Shown piece by piece: positions 1-7,647 of a DNA stretch of 38,733 nt. This stretch comes from Planctomycetota bacterium (GTDB lineage Bacteria > Planctomycetota > PLA2 > JAEUHO01): assembly GCA_028281445.1 (NCBI GenBank), contig JANQJW010000009.1:1-38733 (forward strand), read 5' to 3'. The notes under the pieces are model-generated. The model had not been told where the DNA came from. It worked only from the letters and a program-made list of their open reading frames with translations, and made no database searches. Within the stretch, counting starts at the first letter, position 1; each line of letters begins with the position of its first letter. Position numbers and translations under genes: made by a program.

Positions 1-197
1 CTTCGAACCCGATCTCCTTGCCGAGAACCGCTCGGCGATGCTCCATGGCATCGCCTCGGAACCTCGGCTTCGACCTCGGGCCCGAATCCGGCGCGAGGAC
101 ACACTGTCGATCCCGCGAGCACCGTGGATTCGATTGCAGAGCGTTGCGCGACAAGCGCTTGTAGTCATCACGACGCGCGCTTCATGCAACATGCCGG

Positions 198-914
198 CTA
201 GCGGAGCTCGCGGCGCGCACGCTCCAACGACTCCGGCCGACCGACGTCGATCCACGCGTGCTCGTCCATCGCAAACGGCAGTACGACCTCGCCGGCTGCG
301 GTCAGGCGCAGGTAGGGCACGAGGATCGAGAACGCGCCGTCTTCCGTGAGCAGGTCGAGGAAGCGCGGGGCGATCACGTGTACGCCGGAGAAGCCGAGCT
401 GGGTCACGTCGCCCTTGGCTTCGCGCACCCGCAGGTCGAGGCCCCTCGTCTCGTCGTCTCGCCCGAGCAGCCCTTTGGTATCGAACAAGAGGTGGCGCGT
501 CGTCTTGCGCTGCTTCACGGCGACCGTGGCCAGCGGGTCGCGCTCCTGGTGGAACGCATACATCGCCGCCAGCGGCAGGTCGGTCAGCACGTCCACGTTG
601 TGGAGGAAGAACGGCTCGTCGCGCTTCAGCAGGCCGGCTGCGTGGCGGATCGCGCCTCCCGTCTCGAGTGGTTGCTCCGTCTCCAGCGACACGACGACCT
701 GCGCGCCCAGGTCGGTGGCGGCGAGGAACGCCTGCATGGCCTCGGCGTGGTGGTGCACGTTCACGATCAGCCGGTCGGCACCGGCGGCGACCAGCCGCGC
801 CGCGACATGCTCGAGCAGCGTCCCCCCCCGGACTTCGACAAGTGCCTTGGGTGTCTTGTCTGTCAGCGGCCGAAGGCGCGTGCCCAGCCCGGCGGCGAGG
901 ATCAACGCGTCCAT
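198..914 (-). CDS. Sugar-1-phosphate nucleotidyltransferase, MurU-like
   Basis: A 238-residue nucleotidyltransferase with the family signature at the very N-terminus: LAAGLGTRLRPLT (residues 5-17) followed by DKTPKAL, which binds the nucleotide and Mg2+. The segment FLHNVDVLTD near residue 105 supplies the metal-binding Asp. This family condenses a sugar-1-phosphate with an NTP and releases PPi in the cytoplasm. The ATG at 914 is chosen because the motif starts there; the open frame extends much further upstream but only as a shadow of the next gene. It begins 2 bases after the stop of a kinase-RapZ fusion, so the two are surely cotranscribed. In Pseudomonas AmgK/MurU a kinase and a uridylyltransferase of this kind recycle MurNAc to UDP-MurNAc. 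That pairing, rather than sequence alone, suggests the MurU role here. A mannose-1-phosphate or glucose-1-phosphate substrate cannot be excluded. Confidence 0.85.
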   Translation of the reverse strand: MDALILAAGLGTRLRPLTDKTPKALVEVRGGTLLEHVAARLVAAGADRLIVNVHHHAEAMQAFLAATDLGAQVVVSLETEQPLETGGAIRHAAGLLKRDEPFFLHNVDVLTDLPLAAMYAFHQERDPLATVAVKQRKTTRHLLFDTKGLLGRDDETRGLDLRVREAKGDVTQLGFSGVHVIAPRFLDLLTEDGAFSILVPYLRLTAAGEVVLPFAMDEHAWIDVGRPESLERARRELR

Positions 915-916
915 GG

Positions 917-2383
917 TCAGGTCCCTCGCGTGCGGGACGCCGAGGCGGGCCAGCGATCGGACTCGGCGTGCGTGCACGCGATGCGCAAGTCGGGCATGCG
1001 ACCACGCACGTGCTCGACGAGCCGCTCCGCCAGATACACCGAGCGATGCTGACCGCCTGTGCAACCGAAGTAGACACTCAGGGAGTCGAACCCACGTGCC
1101 GCGTAGGTATCGAGCTGCGCGTCGACGAGCTCGACCGCCCGTGCGAGGTAGGCGCTCACCGCCTCCGATCCGCGGAGGTAGTCGATCACGGCGGCATCGT
1201 GGCCGGAGAGTCCCTTGTACTGCTCTTCGCGGCCTGGATTGGGCAGCGCGCGGCAGTCGAAGACGAAGCCGCCGCCGTGTCCGCCTACATCCGGTGGATA
1301 GCCGCGCTTGTAGCTGAAGCTTCCGGTGTGCAACGTCAGGCGCCCGTCGTTGTCGTCGAGTCGCGTGCGCAGGCGCTCGTTTTCGCAGATGGACTCGAGC
1401 ACGCGGCGCAGCTCCGGAACGTCGACGGACAGGCCCTGGGTCAACAGGCCCTCGATGTTGTCGATCGCCGGGGCGACGCTCAGGACGAAGTGGCGCTTGC
1501 GCTCGTAGAAGCCGCGGTAGCCGTAGGTGCCCATGGCCTGCATGATGCGGACGAGGGCGAACGAACGTAGATGGTCGCGAAACGCCGCGCGATCGAGCGT
1601 CACGTGCGCTTCGAGCGCGTCGAGGTAGTGCTCGGTCAACCGATCGCGAAACGCCGGCTTGAGCTCCGTCTTGCCGCTGTAGAGCAGCGACGCCAGGTCG
1701 TAGTGGAGCGGACCGCGGCGTCCGCCCTGGTAGTCGATGAACCACGGCTCCCCGTCGAGCACCATGATGTTGCGCGTCTGGAAGTCGCGATACAGGAAGT
1801 ACTCGAGGTCGACCGCCAGCAGGTGCTCGGTGAAGCGCTCGAAGTCCCGTTCGAGGCGCGCCTCGTGGAACGGGACGTGAGCGAGCTTGAGAAAGCAGTA
1901 CTTGAAGTAGTCGAGGTCCCAGGTCACCGACTGGCGGTCGTAGGCGGCCCGCGGGTAGGCGGCGCCGTAGTCGATGGCGCGGCCGCCTTCGACCTGGAAG
2001 CGCGGCAGCACGTCGAGCACCCGCCGGTACAGCGCTTCGACGCCGGGCGGCACGTCGTCGCGCGGGTCGGGGCGCGCGGTCGTCAGCACGTGGAACATCG
2101 TGGTGTCGCCCAGATCCTGCTCGATCCATGCGTCCGCGTGTTCGTCGACGGCGTAGATCTCGGGGACGGGAAGTCCGAGTTCGCGGAACGTCTGGGTGAA
2201 GGCGAAGAAGGCACGGTTCTCGTTCGGGTCTTCGCCGAGGATCCCGATCGCAGACGGCGCGCCGTCGCCCTGCAGTCGGAAGAAGCGTCGGTTGGACGCG
2301 CTCCCGGTGACCGCGAGCGGCGTGACCTCGGCGTCGGCGCCGAAGCGTTCGCGATAGAGATGGCGCAGGACGTCCTCGGTCAC
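917..2383 (-). CDS. Sugar kinase (AmgK/APH family) fused to RapZ C-terminal domain
   Basis: A 488-residue two-domain cytoplasmic protein. Residues about 1-335 are an aminoglycoside-phosphotransferase-type kinase: GSASNRRFFRL at 27-37 is the nucleotide-binding start, LYRDFQTRNIMV at 197-208 is the catalytic loop (D200, N205), and FIDYQG at 216-220 holds the metal-binding Asp. AmgK, the anomeric MurNAc/GlcNAc kinase, is in this family. Residues about 348-488 match the RapZ C-terminal half, with SFSYKRGYP (355-363), FDCRALPNPG (375-384) and GCTGGQHRSV (440-449). In Enterobacteria this domain binds glucosamine-6-phosphate. The N-terminal P-loop domain of RapZ is absent. The downstream MurU-like gene starts 2 bases after this stop. 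I infer amino-sugar phosphorylation with a built-in amino-sugar-phosphate sensor; the fusion is seen directly, the regulation is inferred. Confidence 0.85.
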   Translation of the reverse strand: MTEDVLRHLYRERFGADAEVTPLAVTGSASNRRFFRLQGDGAPSAIGILGEDPNENRAFFAFTQTFRELGLPVPEIYAVDEHADAWIEQDLGDTTMFHVLTTARPDPRDDVPPGVEALYRRVLDVLPRFQVEGGRAIDYGAAYPRAAYDRQSVTWDLDYFKYCFLKLAHVPFHEARLERDFERFTEHLLAVDLEYFLYRDFQTRNIMVLDGEPWFIDYQGGRRGPLHYDLASLLYSGKTELKPAFRDRLTEHYLDALEAHVTLDRAAFRDHLRSFALVRIMQAMGTYGYRGFYERKRHFVLSVAPAIDNIEGLLTQGLSVDVPELRRVLESICENERLRTRLDDNDGRLTLHTGSFSYKRGYPPDVGGHGGGFVFDCRALPNPGREEQYKGLSGHDAAVIDYLRGSEAVSAYLARAVELVDAQLDTYAARGFDSLSVYFGCTGGQHRSVYLAERLVEHVRGRMPDLRIACTHAESDRWPASASRTRGT

Positions 2384-2414
2384 GCTCGCGAGTGTACGGA
2401 CGGGGGCCCATAGG

Positions 2415-2473
2415 CGCGGACGGGCACAAGGCCCGTCCCTACATGTCCTTGCATGGGCAGTTGTGCCCTCCCG
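2415..2473. repeat. Intergenic palindromic repeat, inverted pair, copy 1
   Basis: Lies between purB and the kinase-RapZ gene. The first arm (2415-2445) contains the perfect hairpin GACGGGC-ACAAG-GCCCGTC followed by CCTACATG. The second arm (about 2452-2473) is an inverted, degenerate relative ending GTGCCCTCCCGTC. Similar pairs occur near 12154, 22892 and 35859. It may act as a terminator or mRNA stabiliser for the minus-strand genes; the function is unknown. Confidence 0.65.
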
Positions 2474-3943
2474 TCAAACGTGAAGGTCGACTTCGCTCCC
2501 GAGCCCGTCTTCGTAGGGCTTGAGGGCCGGATCGACGTGCTCGGCGAGGAACTTCTCGGTCTGGCGCGACGCGAGGCCGATGTGGCGCTCCGGCACCATG
2601 AGCTCGTCCAGCTCGTCGCGCACGGTCACGAAGGCCGGGTCGTTGCGGAAGCGCTCGATGAGGTCGTTCTTCTCCGAGCCGCCGAGCAGCAGCTCCTTGG
2701 CCGCGAGGCTGTGCTGGCGGATCTTCTCGTGCAGCGCCTGCCGGTCGCCGCCCGCCTGCACGGCGCGCATGAGGATCTCCTCGGTCGCCATGAAGGGCAG
2801 CTCCTTCTCGAGCCGCGAGATGGCGACCTCGGCGTTGACGTGCAGCCCGCGCGCAACGTTGGTGACGAGGCGCAGTACCGCGTCGGTCGCCAGGAACGCC
2901 TCGGGCAGGTAGAGCCGGCGCGCTGCGGAGTCGTCGAGCGTGCGCTCGAGCCACTGGGCCGACGCCGTCGAGGCCGCCTCGGGCACGAGCGCGAGGACGT
3001 GACGCGCAAGCGCGGTGATGCGCTCCGAGCGCATCGGGTTCTGCTTGTACGCCATCGCGCTGGAGCCGATCTGCTCCTTCTCGAAGGGCTCGGCCATCTC
3101 GCGCAAGCCCGACAGAAGCCGCACGTCGTTGGCGAAGCGCGTCGCGGTCACGGCGATGCCGCCGAGCATCGAGACGAAGGTGTAGTCCGCCTTCCGGGGA
3201 TAGGTCTGGCCCGAGACGGGCAGCGGCTGGAGGAAGCCGGCCTTCCTGGACGCGAGCTGGTCGAGCTGCTCGCACTTCTCCGCGTCGCCATTGAAGAGCG
3301 TGAGGAACGAGGCCTGCGTCCCCGTCGTTCCCTTGGAGCCGAGGAACGGCACGTGCCCGACCGCGTAGTTCATGGCGCGCAGGTCGACGAGAAGGTCCTG
3401 GAGCCAGAGCGCTGCGCGCTTGCCGAACGTCGTGGGCTGCGCCGGCTGGAAATGCGTGTAGGCGAGACACGGCACGTCCTTCGTGCGTGCCGCGAAGTCG
3501 CGCACGGCGGCCACGGCTTCCGCAACGCCGCGTTCGATCAGCTCCAGTGCGTCGCGCAGGATCATGGCGTCCGCGTTGTCGGTGACGTAGCAGGACGTGG
3601 CGCCCAGGTGGATGACGCCCTTGGCGGCGGGCGCGACGTCTCCGTAGGCGTGGACGTGGGCCATGACGTCGTGACGGAAGCGCTTCTCGTACTCGGCCGC
3701 CTTGTCGAAGTCGATGTCCGTGACCGCCGCCTGCATCGCCGCGATCTGTTCCTCGGTGATGTCGATGCCCAGCTCGCGTTGCGACTCCGCCAGCCAGATC
3801 CACAGCCGGCGCCAGCACTCGATGCGATGGCGCTCGCTGAAGAGCCGGCGCAAGTCGCGCCCGGCGTACCGCGAGACCAGCGGGCTGCGGTATTCGTCCT
3901 GGGGGGTGCTCATCGCGGGCGCGTCCTGCTGCGTGTCATGCAC
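2474..3943 (-). CDS. purB: Adenylosuccinate lyase
   Basis: A 489-residue member of the fumarase/aspartase superfamily that cleaves SAICAR and adenylosuccinate, releasing fumarate in purine synthesis. The family signature GSSAMAYKQNPMRSE is at 292-306 and includes the flexible-loop catalytic serine. YTHFQPAQ at 162-169 carries the general-acid/base His, and TSCYVTDNAD at 116-125 is another conserved active-site block. The KQNPMRSE form and the length recall the longer, animal-like ADSL subgroup rather than the shorter Bacillus type. The GTG at 3943 is preferred over the ATG at 3913 because GGAGGA lies 8 bases upstream of it. The start overlaps the upstream gene's end by 8 bases, implying translational coupling. 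Confidence 0.95.
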   Translation of the reverse strand: MHDTQQDAPAMSTPQDEYRSPLVSRYAGRDLRRLFSERHRIECWRRLWIWLAESQRELGIDITEEQIAAMQAAVTDIDFDKAAEYEKRFRHDVMAHVHAYGDVAPAAKGVIHLGATSCYVTDNADAMILRDALELIERGVAEAVAAVRDFAARTKDVPCLAYTHFQPAQPTTFGKRAALWLQDLLVDLRAMNYAVGHVPFLGSKGTTGTQASFLTLFNGDAEKCEQLDQLASRKAGFLQPLPVSGQTYPRKADYTFVSMLGGIAVTATRFANDVRLLSGLREMAEPFEKEQIGSSAMAYKQNPMRSERITALARHVLALVPEAASTASAQWLERTLDDSAARRLYLPEAFLATDAVLRLVTNVARGLHVNAEVAISRLEKELPFMATEEILMRAVQAGGDRQALHEKIRQHSLAAKELLLGGSEKNDLIERFRNDPAFVTVRDELDELMVPERHIGLASRQTEKFLAEHVDPALKPYEDGLGSEVDLHV

Positions 3944-4502
3944 CGGCGAAGTCCTCCGTTGCGACCTCGGGCTCCACGAGCATCAAGTCGCCGCTGCCGT
4001 CTTCCCGTTCGGTCACGTGCATCATCCCGGGCGACACCCCCGGGTAGAGCGGATCCGAGAGTCGGTAGTCCACGTACTGCGCGAAGTAGTAGAAGCTGCG
4101 CTGGATCGTGGCGCGGATGTAGCGGGTGCCGCCGTTCATCTCGTCCATGTCCGTGGTCACCTGCAGCACCTCGAGCCGGCCGCCGAGTTCCATCTTCGCG
4201 CTGGCGGCGCGCTTGAGCTCGCGCGGATCGGTCCACGGCTGGAGCCGCAGCGTCAGGTCTGCGAGTCCGTGATTGAGGAGCTCGAAGTCCACCGCCTCGC
4301 CCGCTTCGAGGCGACGGTAGCTCTCGCGGATCAGCTCGAGGTTGTTGAGCAGGTAGGCCTGCGCCTTCCCCTTGGGCCAGTCCGGCTTCGAGCTGAAGTC
4401 ACGGAAGCGCGGCGGAATGAACGCCATCGCCGCCTCGTCGGTGGTCCACGTGCGCTGCAGGTTCAGGAGCGCGATCCAGAAGCGTTGCTGTTCGGCGTAC
4501 AC
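3936..4502 (-). CDS. Unrecognised 188-residue protein upstream of purB
   Basis: I do not recognise a family. The protein is soluble, has no signal peptide and is rich in aromatic and charged residues (YAEQQRFWIALLNLQ at the start, QRSFYYFAQYVDYRLSDPLYPG near residue 145). It ends with an acidic tail. The central segment reads like alternating strands and helices, with no repeats and no metal-binding cluster. The start is the GTG at 4502, the only plausible initiator between the upstream in-frame stop and residue 25; the ATG at residue 25 is an alternative. It overlaps purB by 8 bases and carries purB's ribosome-binding site inside its own 3' end, so it is coexpressed with purine synthesis. 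Bases 4503-4588 contain no gene. Confidence 0.7.
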   Translation of the reverse strand: MYAEQQRFWIALLNLQRTWTTDEAAMAFIPPRFRDFSSKPDWPKGKAQAYLLNNLELIRESYRRLEAGEAVDFELLNHGLADLTLRLQPWTDPRELKRAASAKMELGGRLEVLQVTTDMDEMNGGTRYIRATIQRSFYYFAQYVDYRLSDPLYPGVSPGMMHVTEREDGSGDLMLVEPEVATEDFAGA

Positions 4503-4588
4503 GAGACCCGTCAGGATACGTCCGCTGCCGCGGCAAGCCGAGGCCCTGGGCAGTGATTAGCCGTTCCTATGGGGCGAACAAGGGGCGA

Positions 4589-5491
4589 CTATTCAGCGGT
4601 TTCCTCGCCGTCTTCGGGGAAGTCGGGCTCGAAGAGCAGGTCGAGCAGCTTGTCGGCATCCTCGCGCTCGAGCGAACCCTTCCGGCGTGCGGTCTCGACC
4701 GTCTTGCGCGCGAGGCTGCGATAGAGCCGGACCATGTCGCCCGGCATCTGCTGGAGAGCACGGAGATGACGCTTCACGGTGCCGACGTCGCCGCGCGCGA
4801 TCGGTCCGGTCAGCGCGTCGGGGAGACCGACGGCCTCGATGTTGGCAACCGTGCCCTTGATGAGCGGGAGCAGGGCCGGTAGCGCGACATCGTGCGGTAC
4901 GCCTGCGCGTTGCAGCAGCGTCACCGCGTACTCGATCAACGTGACGAGGAAGTTGGAGGCCGCCGCCGCGCCGGCGTGATAGAGCGCCTTGGCGCCGGCG
5001 CCGATCTCGATCGGCCGGCCCTCGAGCGCGATGACGACGCTGCGCAGCACGTCGACCGCTTCGTTGTCGCCCTCGATGAAGAAGAACGAGTCGGGCAGCG
5101 CCTGCACGGCGGCCTCGACGTCCGCGAAGCTCTGGAGCGGATGCATGGCGCCGCGATAGCCGCCGGCCGCCGTCACACCCGCCAGGATGCCGGACTGGAG
5201 CCCGCCGGCAAGATGCGTGACGACGGCGCCCTTCTTGAGCGCGCCGCCGGCCGAGACCTCGATCGCCAGCGAGGGGATTACGCGGTCCGGCACCGCGAGG
5301 ATGACGAGGTCCGCGCCCATCGCCGCCAGGCCGGGATCGCCCACGACCTCACAGCCGCCGATGTGGGACGCGGACTCCTGGGCCGAGCGCCGGTTGCGGC
5401 TGCTCAGCGCCACGATCTGGAAGCCGGCCCGGCGCAGGAGGATGCCGAGCGACGTACCCAGCACGCCTGCGCCGATGATCGCTACCTTCAA
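4589..5491 (-). CDS. Rossmann-fold oxidoreductase with DUF2520 C-terminal domain
   Basis: A 300-residue cytoplasmic NAD(P)-binding protein. VAIIGAGVLGTSLG at 3-16 is the dinucleotide-binding GxGxxG, and SSRN just after the second strand suggests NADP preference. LVILAVPDRVI near residue 62 is the typical fourth strand, and MHPLQSF near 117 is the hallmark of the Rossmann/DUF2520 family. The helical C-terminal half (about 160-280) resembles ketopantoate/6-phosphogluconate dehydrogenase C-domains, including AGAAAASNFLVTL. Some DUF2520 proteins have been discussed as ketopantoate-reductase-like, but the substrate is not known from sequence. The ATG at 5491 is immediately before the motif. thiD lies 35 bases upstream in the same direction, so the two may share a transcript. 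Confidence 0.85.
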   Translation of the reverse strand: MKVAIIGAGVLGTSLGILLRRAGFQIVALSSRNRRSAQESASHIGGCEVVGDPGLAAMGADLVILAVPDRVIPSLAIEVSAGGALKKGAVVTHLAGGLQSGILAGVTAAGGYRGAMHPLQSFADVEAAVQALPDSFFFIEGDNEAVDVLRSVVIALEGRPIEIGAGAKALYHAGAAAASNFLVTLIEYAVTLLQRAGVPHDVALPALLPLIKGTVANIEAVGLPDALTGPIARGDVGTVKRHLRALQQMPGDMVRLYRSLARKTVETARRKGSLEREDADKLLDLLFEPDFPEDGEETAE

Positions 5492-5526
5492 GCGGCTCCC
5501 CCTGCTTGCTCCCCCGGGGCGGCAGC

Positions 5527-6318
5527 CTACTCCTGCGGCGCGGACGGCGAAAGGGGCAGCGGCTCGACGGCTTCATGCGGCAGCAGCCAGCTCTCGGCGG
5601 CGTGCGCCGCCGCGATCAGGCGGTGAACGTAGTCCTTTGCGCCGCGGATCGCATCGACGAGGGACTCGCCACCCGCCACGCGCGCCGCGATGGCCGACGA
5701 GAGCGCGCAGCCGGTGCCGTGCACCGTGCCACCGCCCAGCCGCTGTGCACGCAGGGACTCGCTGCCGTCGGCGGTGGCGAGCATGTCGATGGACTCCGGC
5801 CCGGTTGCGTGACCGCCCTTGACAAGCACGCCCTTCCAGCCCGATGCGTGGAGTGCCGTGGCCAGCTCGGGGGTGGGTGCGCCCCGGTCTCTGCCGAGCA
5901 GCCGCGAGGCTTCGAGGTGGTTCGGCGTGAGCAGATCCACGTGGGGGTGGAGTCGGCCCAGACTCTCGATACCCGCTTCGTCGAGCAGCTGCCCGCCCGC
6001 GCCCGCGGTCATGACGGGATCGAGGACTGTGAAGACGTGCGGATGGCGCGCCAGCACGCCGGCCACGGCCTCGACGAGCGTCCGCGCGGCCAGCATGCCG
6101 ATCTTGAGCGCCTTGGGGCGGTAGTGGGCAAGCAGCCGGTCCACCTCGGCTTCGACCTCAGCAGGCTCTCGCGGCGCGACGGCCGTCACGCCCTCCGGGC
6201 CCTGCTCGGTCGTCGCAGTGACCACCGCGTTGCCCGCGAGGCCGTGGGCCTGGAAGACGGCCAGGTCAGCGGCCACCCCGGCACCACTTGTGGGGTCAAA
6301 ACCCGCAATCGAGCACAA
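5527..6318 (-). CDS. thiD: Hydroxymethylpyrimidine (phosphate) kinase
   Basis: A ribokinase-fold enzyme that phosphorylates HMP and HMP-phosphate for thiamine synthesis in the cytoplasm. Evidence: CSIAGFDPTSGAGVAADL at the N-terminus (substrate loop), ALKIGML, VLDPVMTAGAGG, LLTPNHLEA, VLVKGGHA, and the C-terminal anion hole GGGTVHGTGCALSSAIA with the catalytic Asp replaced in position by Cys of GTGC as usual for ThiD. The start is uncertain. The TTG at 6318 gives 263 residues, normal for the family. The only other initiator is the ATG at 6474, which adds a 52-residue Pro/Ser-rich extension and would overlap by 2 bases the start of the divergent lipoprotein gene. I prefer 6318, leaving about 154 bases for a divergent promoter region. 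Confidence 0.88.
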   Translation of the reverse strand: MCSIAGFDPTSGAGVAADLAVFQAHGLAGNAVVTATTEQGPEGVTAVAPREPAEVEAEVDRLLAHYRPKALKIGMLAARTLVEAVAGVLARHPHVFTVLDPVMTAGAGGQLLDEAGIESLGRLHPHVDLLTPNHLEASRLLGRDRGAPTPELATALHASGWKGVLVKGGHATGPESIDMLATADGSESLRAQRLGGGTVHGTGCALSSAIAARVAGGESLVDAIRGAKDYVHRLIAAAHAAESWLLPHEAVEPLPLSPSAPQE

Positions 6319-6472
6319 GGGGTGGTGGTCTTCGAGCCGATAGATAGACGTAAGGGCACCTGCCTTCGACGTGGAAGGTGTGCCTGCCGACCCCTCGACG
6401 TGGCTCGGGACTGGGGGGCTCGGGACTGGCCTCGCAGTGTTCGGGGAAGACGAATCGGTTTCGGAGGTAGAC

Positions 6473-7549
6473 ATGGCGGAACGCGTCACAGTCATACGGC
6501 AAGGGTCGGTGCGGTGCATCGCCTGGACTCTGGCCTTGGGTCTCGTGCTGGCAGTAGCGGCAGGTTGCAGCGGCCCCCGGCAGGGCACGGCGACCAGTCT
6601 CTGGCCAGGCGACACCCTTCATGGACGCGTCGCGCCGGACTCCCAGCAGCAGTCCTTCGCCTTCGAGGGGGTCGAGTCGAGCATGCTCGACTTCCACCTG
6701 ACGGGCAACGCCTGCAACGAGGGCGCGCCGGGCGTGCGCCTCATCGACCCGGACGGCGAGGCCGTCGATCTCTCCGCCTCGACCTGCAGCGAGCCCGGCG
6801 ATGCGTCGGTCAAGGTCAAGGGCCAGGTGCTGGTCAAGACGGGCACCTACAAGGTCACCGTCCTGCGCCAGCCGGACGCGTCCGGCGGCATGTACACGTT
6901 CCGCCATCGCATCCGCTACGTACCGCCGGTCGACCAGACCAAGCTCCTCTCGGCATCCGAGCCGCACCCGCTGTACGTGGCCGCGCCCCGCGGCGGACTG
7001 ATCGCAGTCTCGATCACGCCGTGCAAGGGCAGCGACCTCGTCCCCGACATCCAGGCGGTCAAGGATCCCTGGGGCGGCCCCGCACTCGACAGGAGCCAGG
7101 TTCCGTGCGGCTGCAATCCGCCGCGTGTGAGCCACGGCTGCGATCGCGGGATGACGCTGACCTTCGTCGCGCCCCGTCCGGGCATGTACACGATCCTCGC
7201 AGCCGCCAAGCCCGGCGGCGACGGCGTCGGCACCATGCACGTCGAGGTCCGGCGTCCCAACTGGGCCCCGCGCGAGCTCTATCACAACGACGCGCCCGCG
7301 GGCGCCTATGGCTTCCCGGGCCGCGTGCCGCCGGACCCCGGTGCCATGCCGCCTGCGCAGCCGGTGGTGCCGCCCGCCCAACCGAACGTCGTGAGCGAGG
7401 TCGCCCCCGTGCCGACCGCGCCCGTCCCCATGACCCCCGCCCCGGCGCCCGTGGTGCGCACGGCGCCGCCCGCTGCGGCCCCCGTTCCGGCGGCCGGCTC
7501 CGCGTTCCCGCCGCCGGCGCCTCCTCTCCCGCCTATCGCGCAGCGGTAG
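6473..7549 (+). CDS. Proline-rich lipoprotein with PPC-like beta domains
   Basis: A 358-residue exported protein. A basic start and hydrophobic stretch (residues 15-31) end in the lipobox VAAGC, with lipidation at Cys32. The ATG at 6473 has GGAGG 6 bases upstream, which fixes the start. Residues about 42-150 (LWPGDTLHGRVAPDSQQQ, then VLVKTGTYKVTVLR) look like a bacterial pre-peptidase C-terminal domain, and a second similar beta segment spans about 160-265. The tail from about residue 280 is a Pro/Ala/Val-rich spacer (PAPAPVVRTAPPA). Paired CGC/CDRG cysteines near residue 215 may form disulfides. PPC domains are usually attached to secreted enzymes, but no enzyme domain is present here. It precedes a protease gene by 98 bases. 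The function is unknown. Confidence 0.8.
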   Translation: MAERVTVIRQGSVRCIAWTLALGLVLAVAAGCSGPRQGTATSLWPGDTLHGRVAPDSQQQSFAFEGVESSMLDFHLTGNACNEGAPGVRLIDPDGEAVDLSASTCSEPGDASVKVKGQVLVKTGTYKVTVLRQPDASGGMYTFRHRIRYVPPVDQTKLLSASEPHPLYVAAPRGGLIAVSITPCKGSDLVPDIQAVKDPWGGPALDRSQVPCGCNPPRVSHGCDRGMTLTFVAPRPGMYTILAAAKPGGDGVGTMHVEVRRPNWAPRELYHNDAPAGAYGFPGRVPPDPGAMPPAQPVVPPAQPNVVSEVAPVPTAPVPMTPAPAPVVRTAPPAAAPVPAAGSAFPPPAPPLPPIAQR

Positions 7550-7647
7550 GCGGGCCCGAGGCCCTCACCTCCGGGTACGCGGTCATACGCAGGCTCGATC
7601 AGAAGTAGACTCGCTCCCCGCCGAATTCGGCCAGGGAGAAGCTTCTG

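Noticed and set aside
1..197. Possible partial gene at the left edge (short plus-strand frame from 38, or a minus-strand ATG near 46)
   Set aside because: The translations are Arg/Pro/Ser-rich and show no family, signal or ribosome site; too little sequence to judge.
198..2429. A 743-residue minus-strand open frame joining the nucleotidyltransferase to a long upstream extension
   Set aside because: The upstream 500 residues are Arg/Pro-rich out-of-frame translation of the kinase-RapZ gene, whose own frame has clear motifs. The real gene begins at 914.
2453..4216. A 587-residue plus-strand open frame opposite purB
   Set aside because: It is an antisense shadow of purB and its neighbour in high-GC DNA, with no motif or ribosome site.
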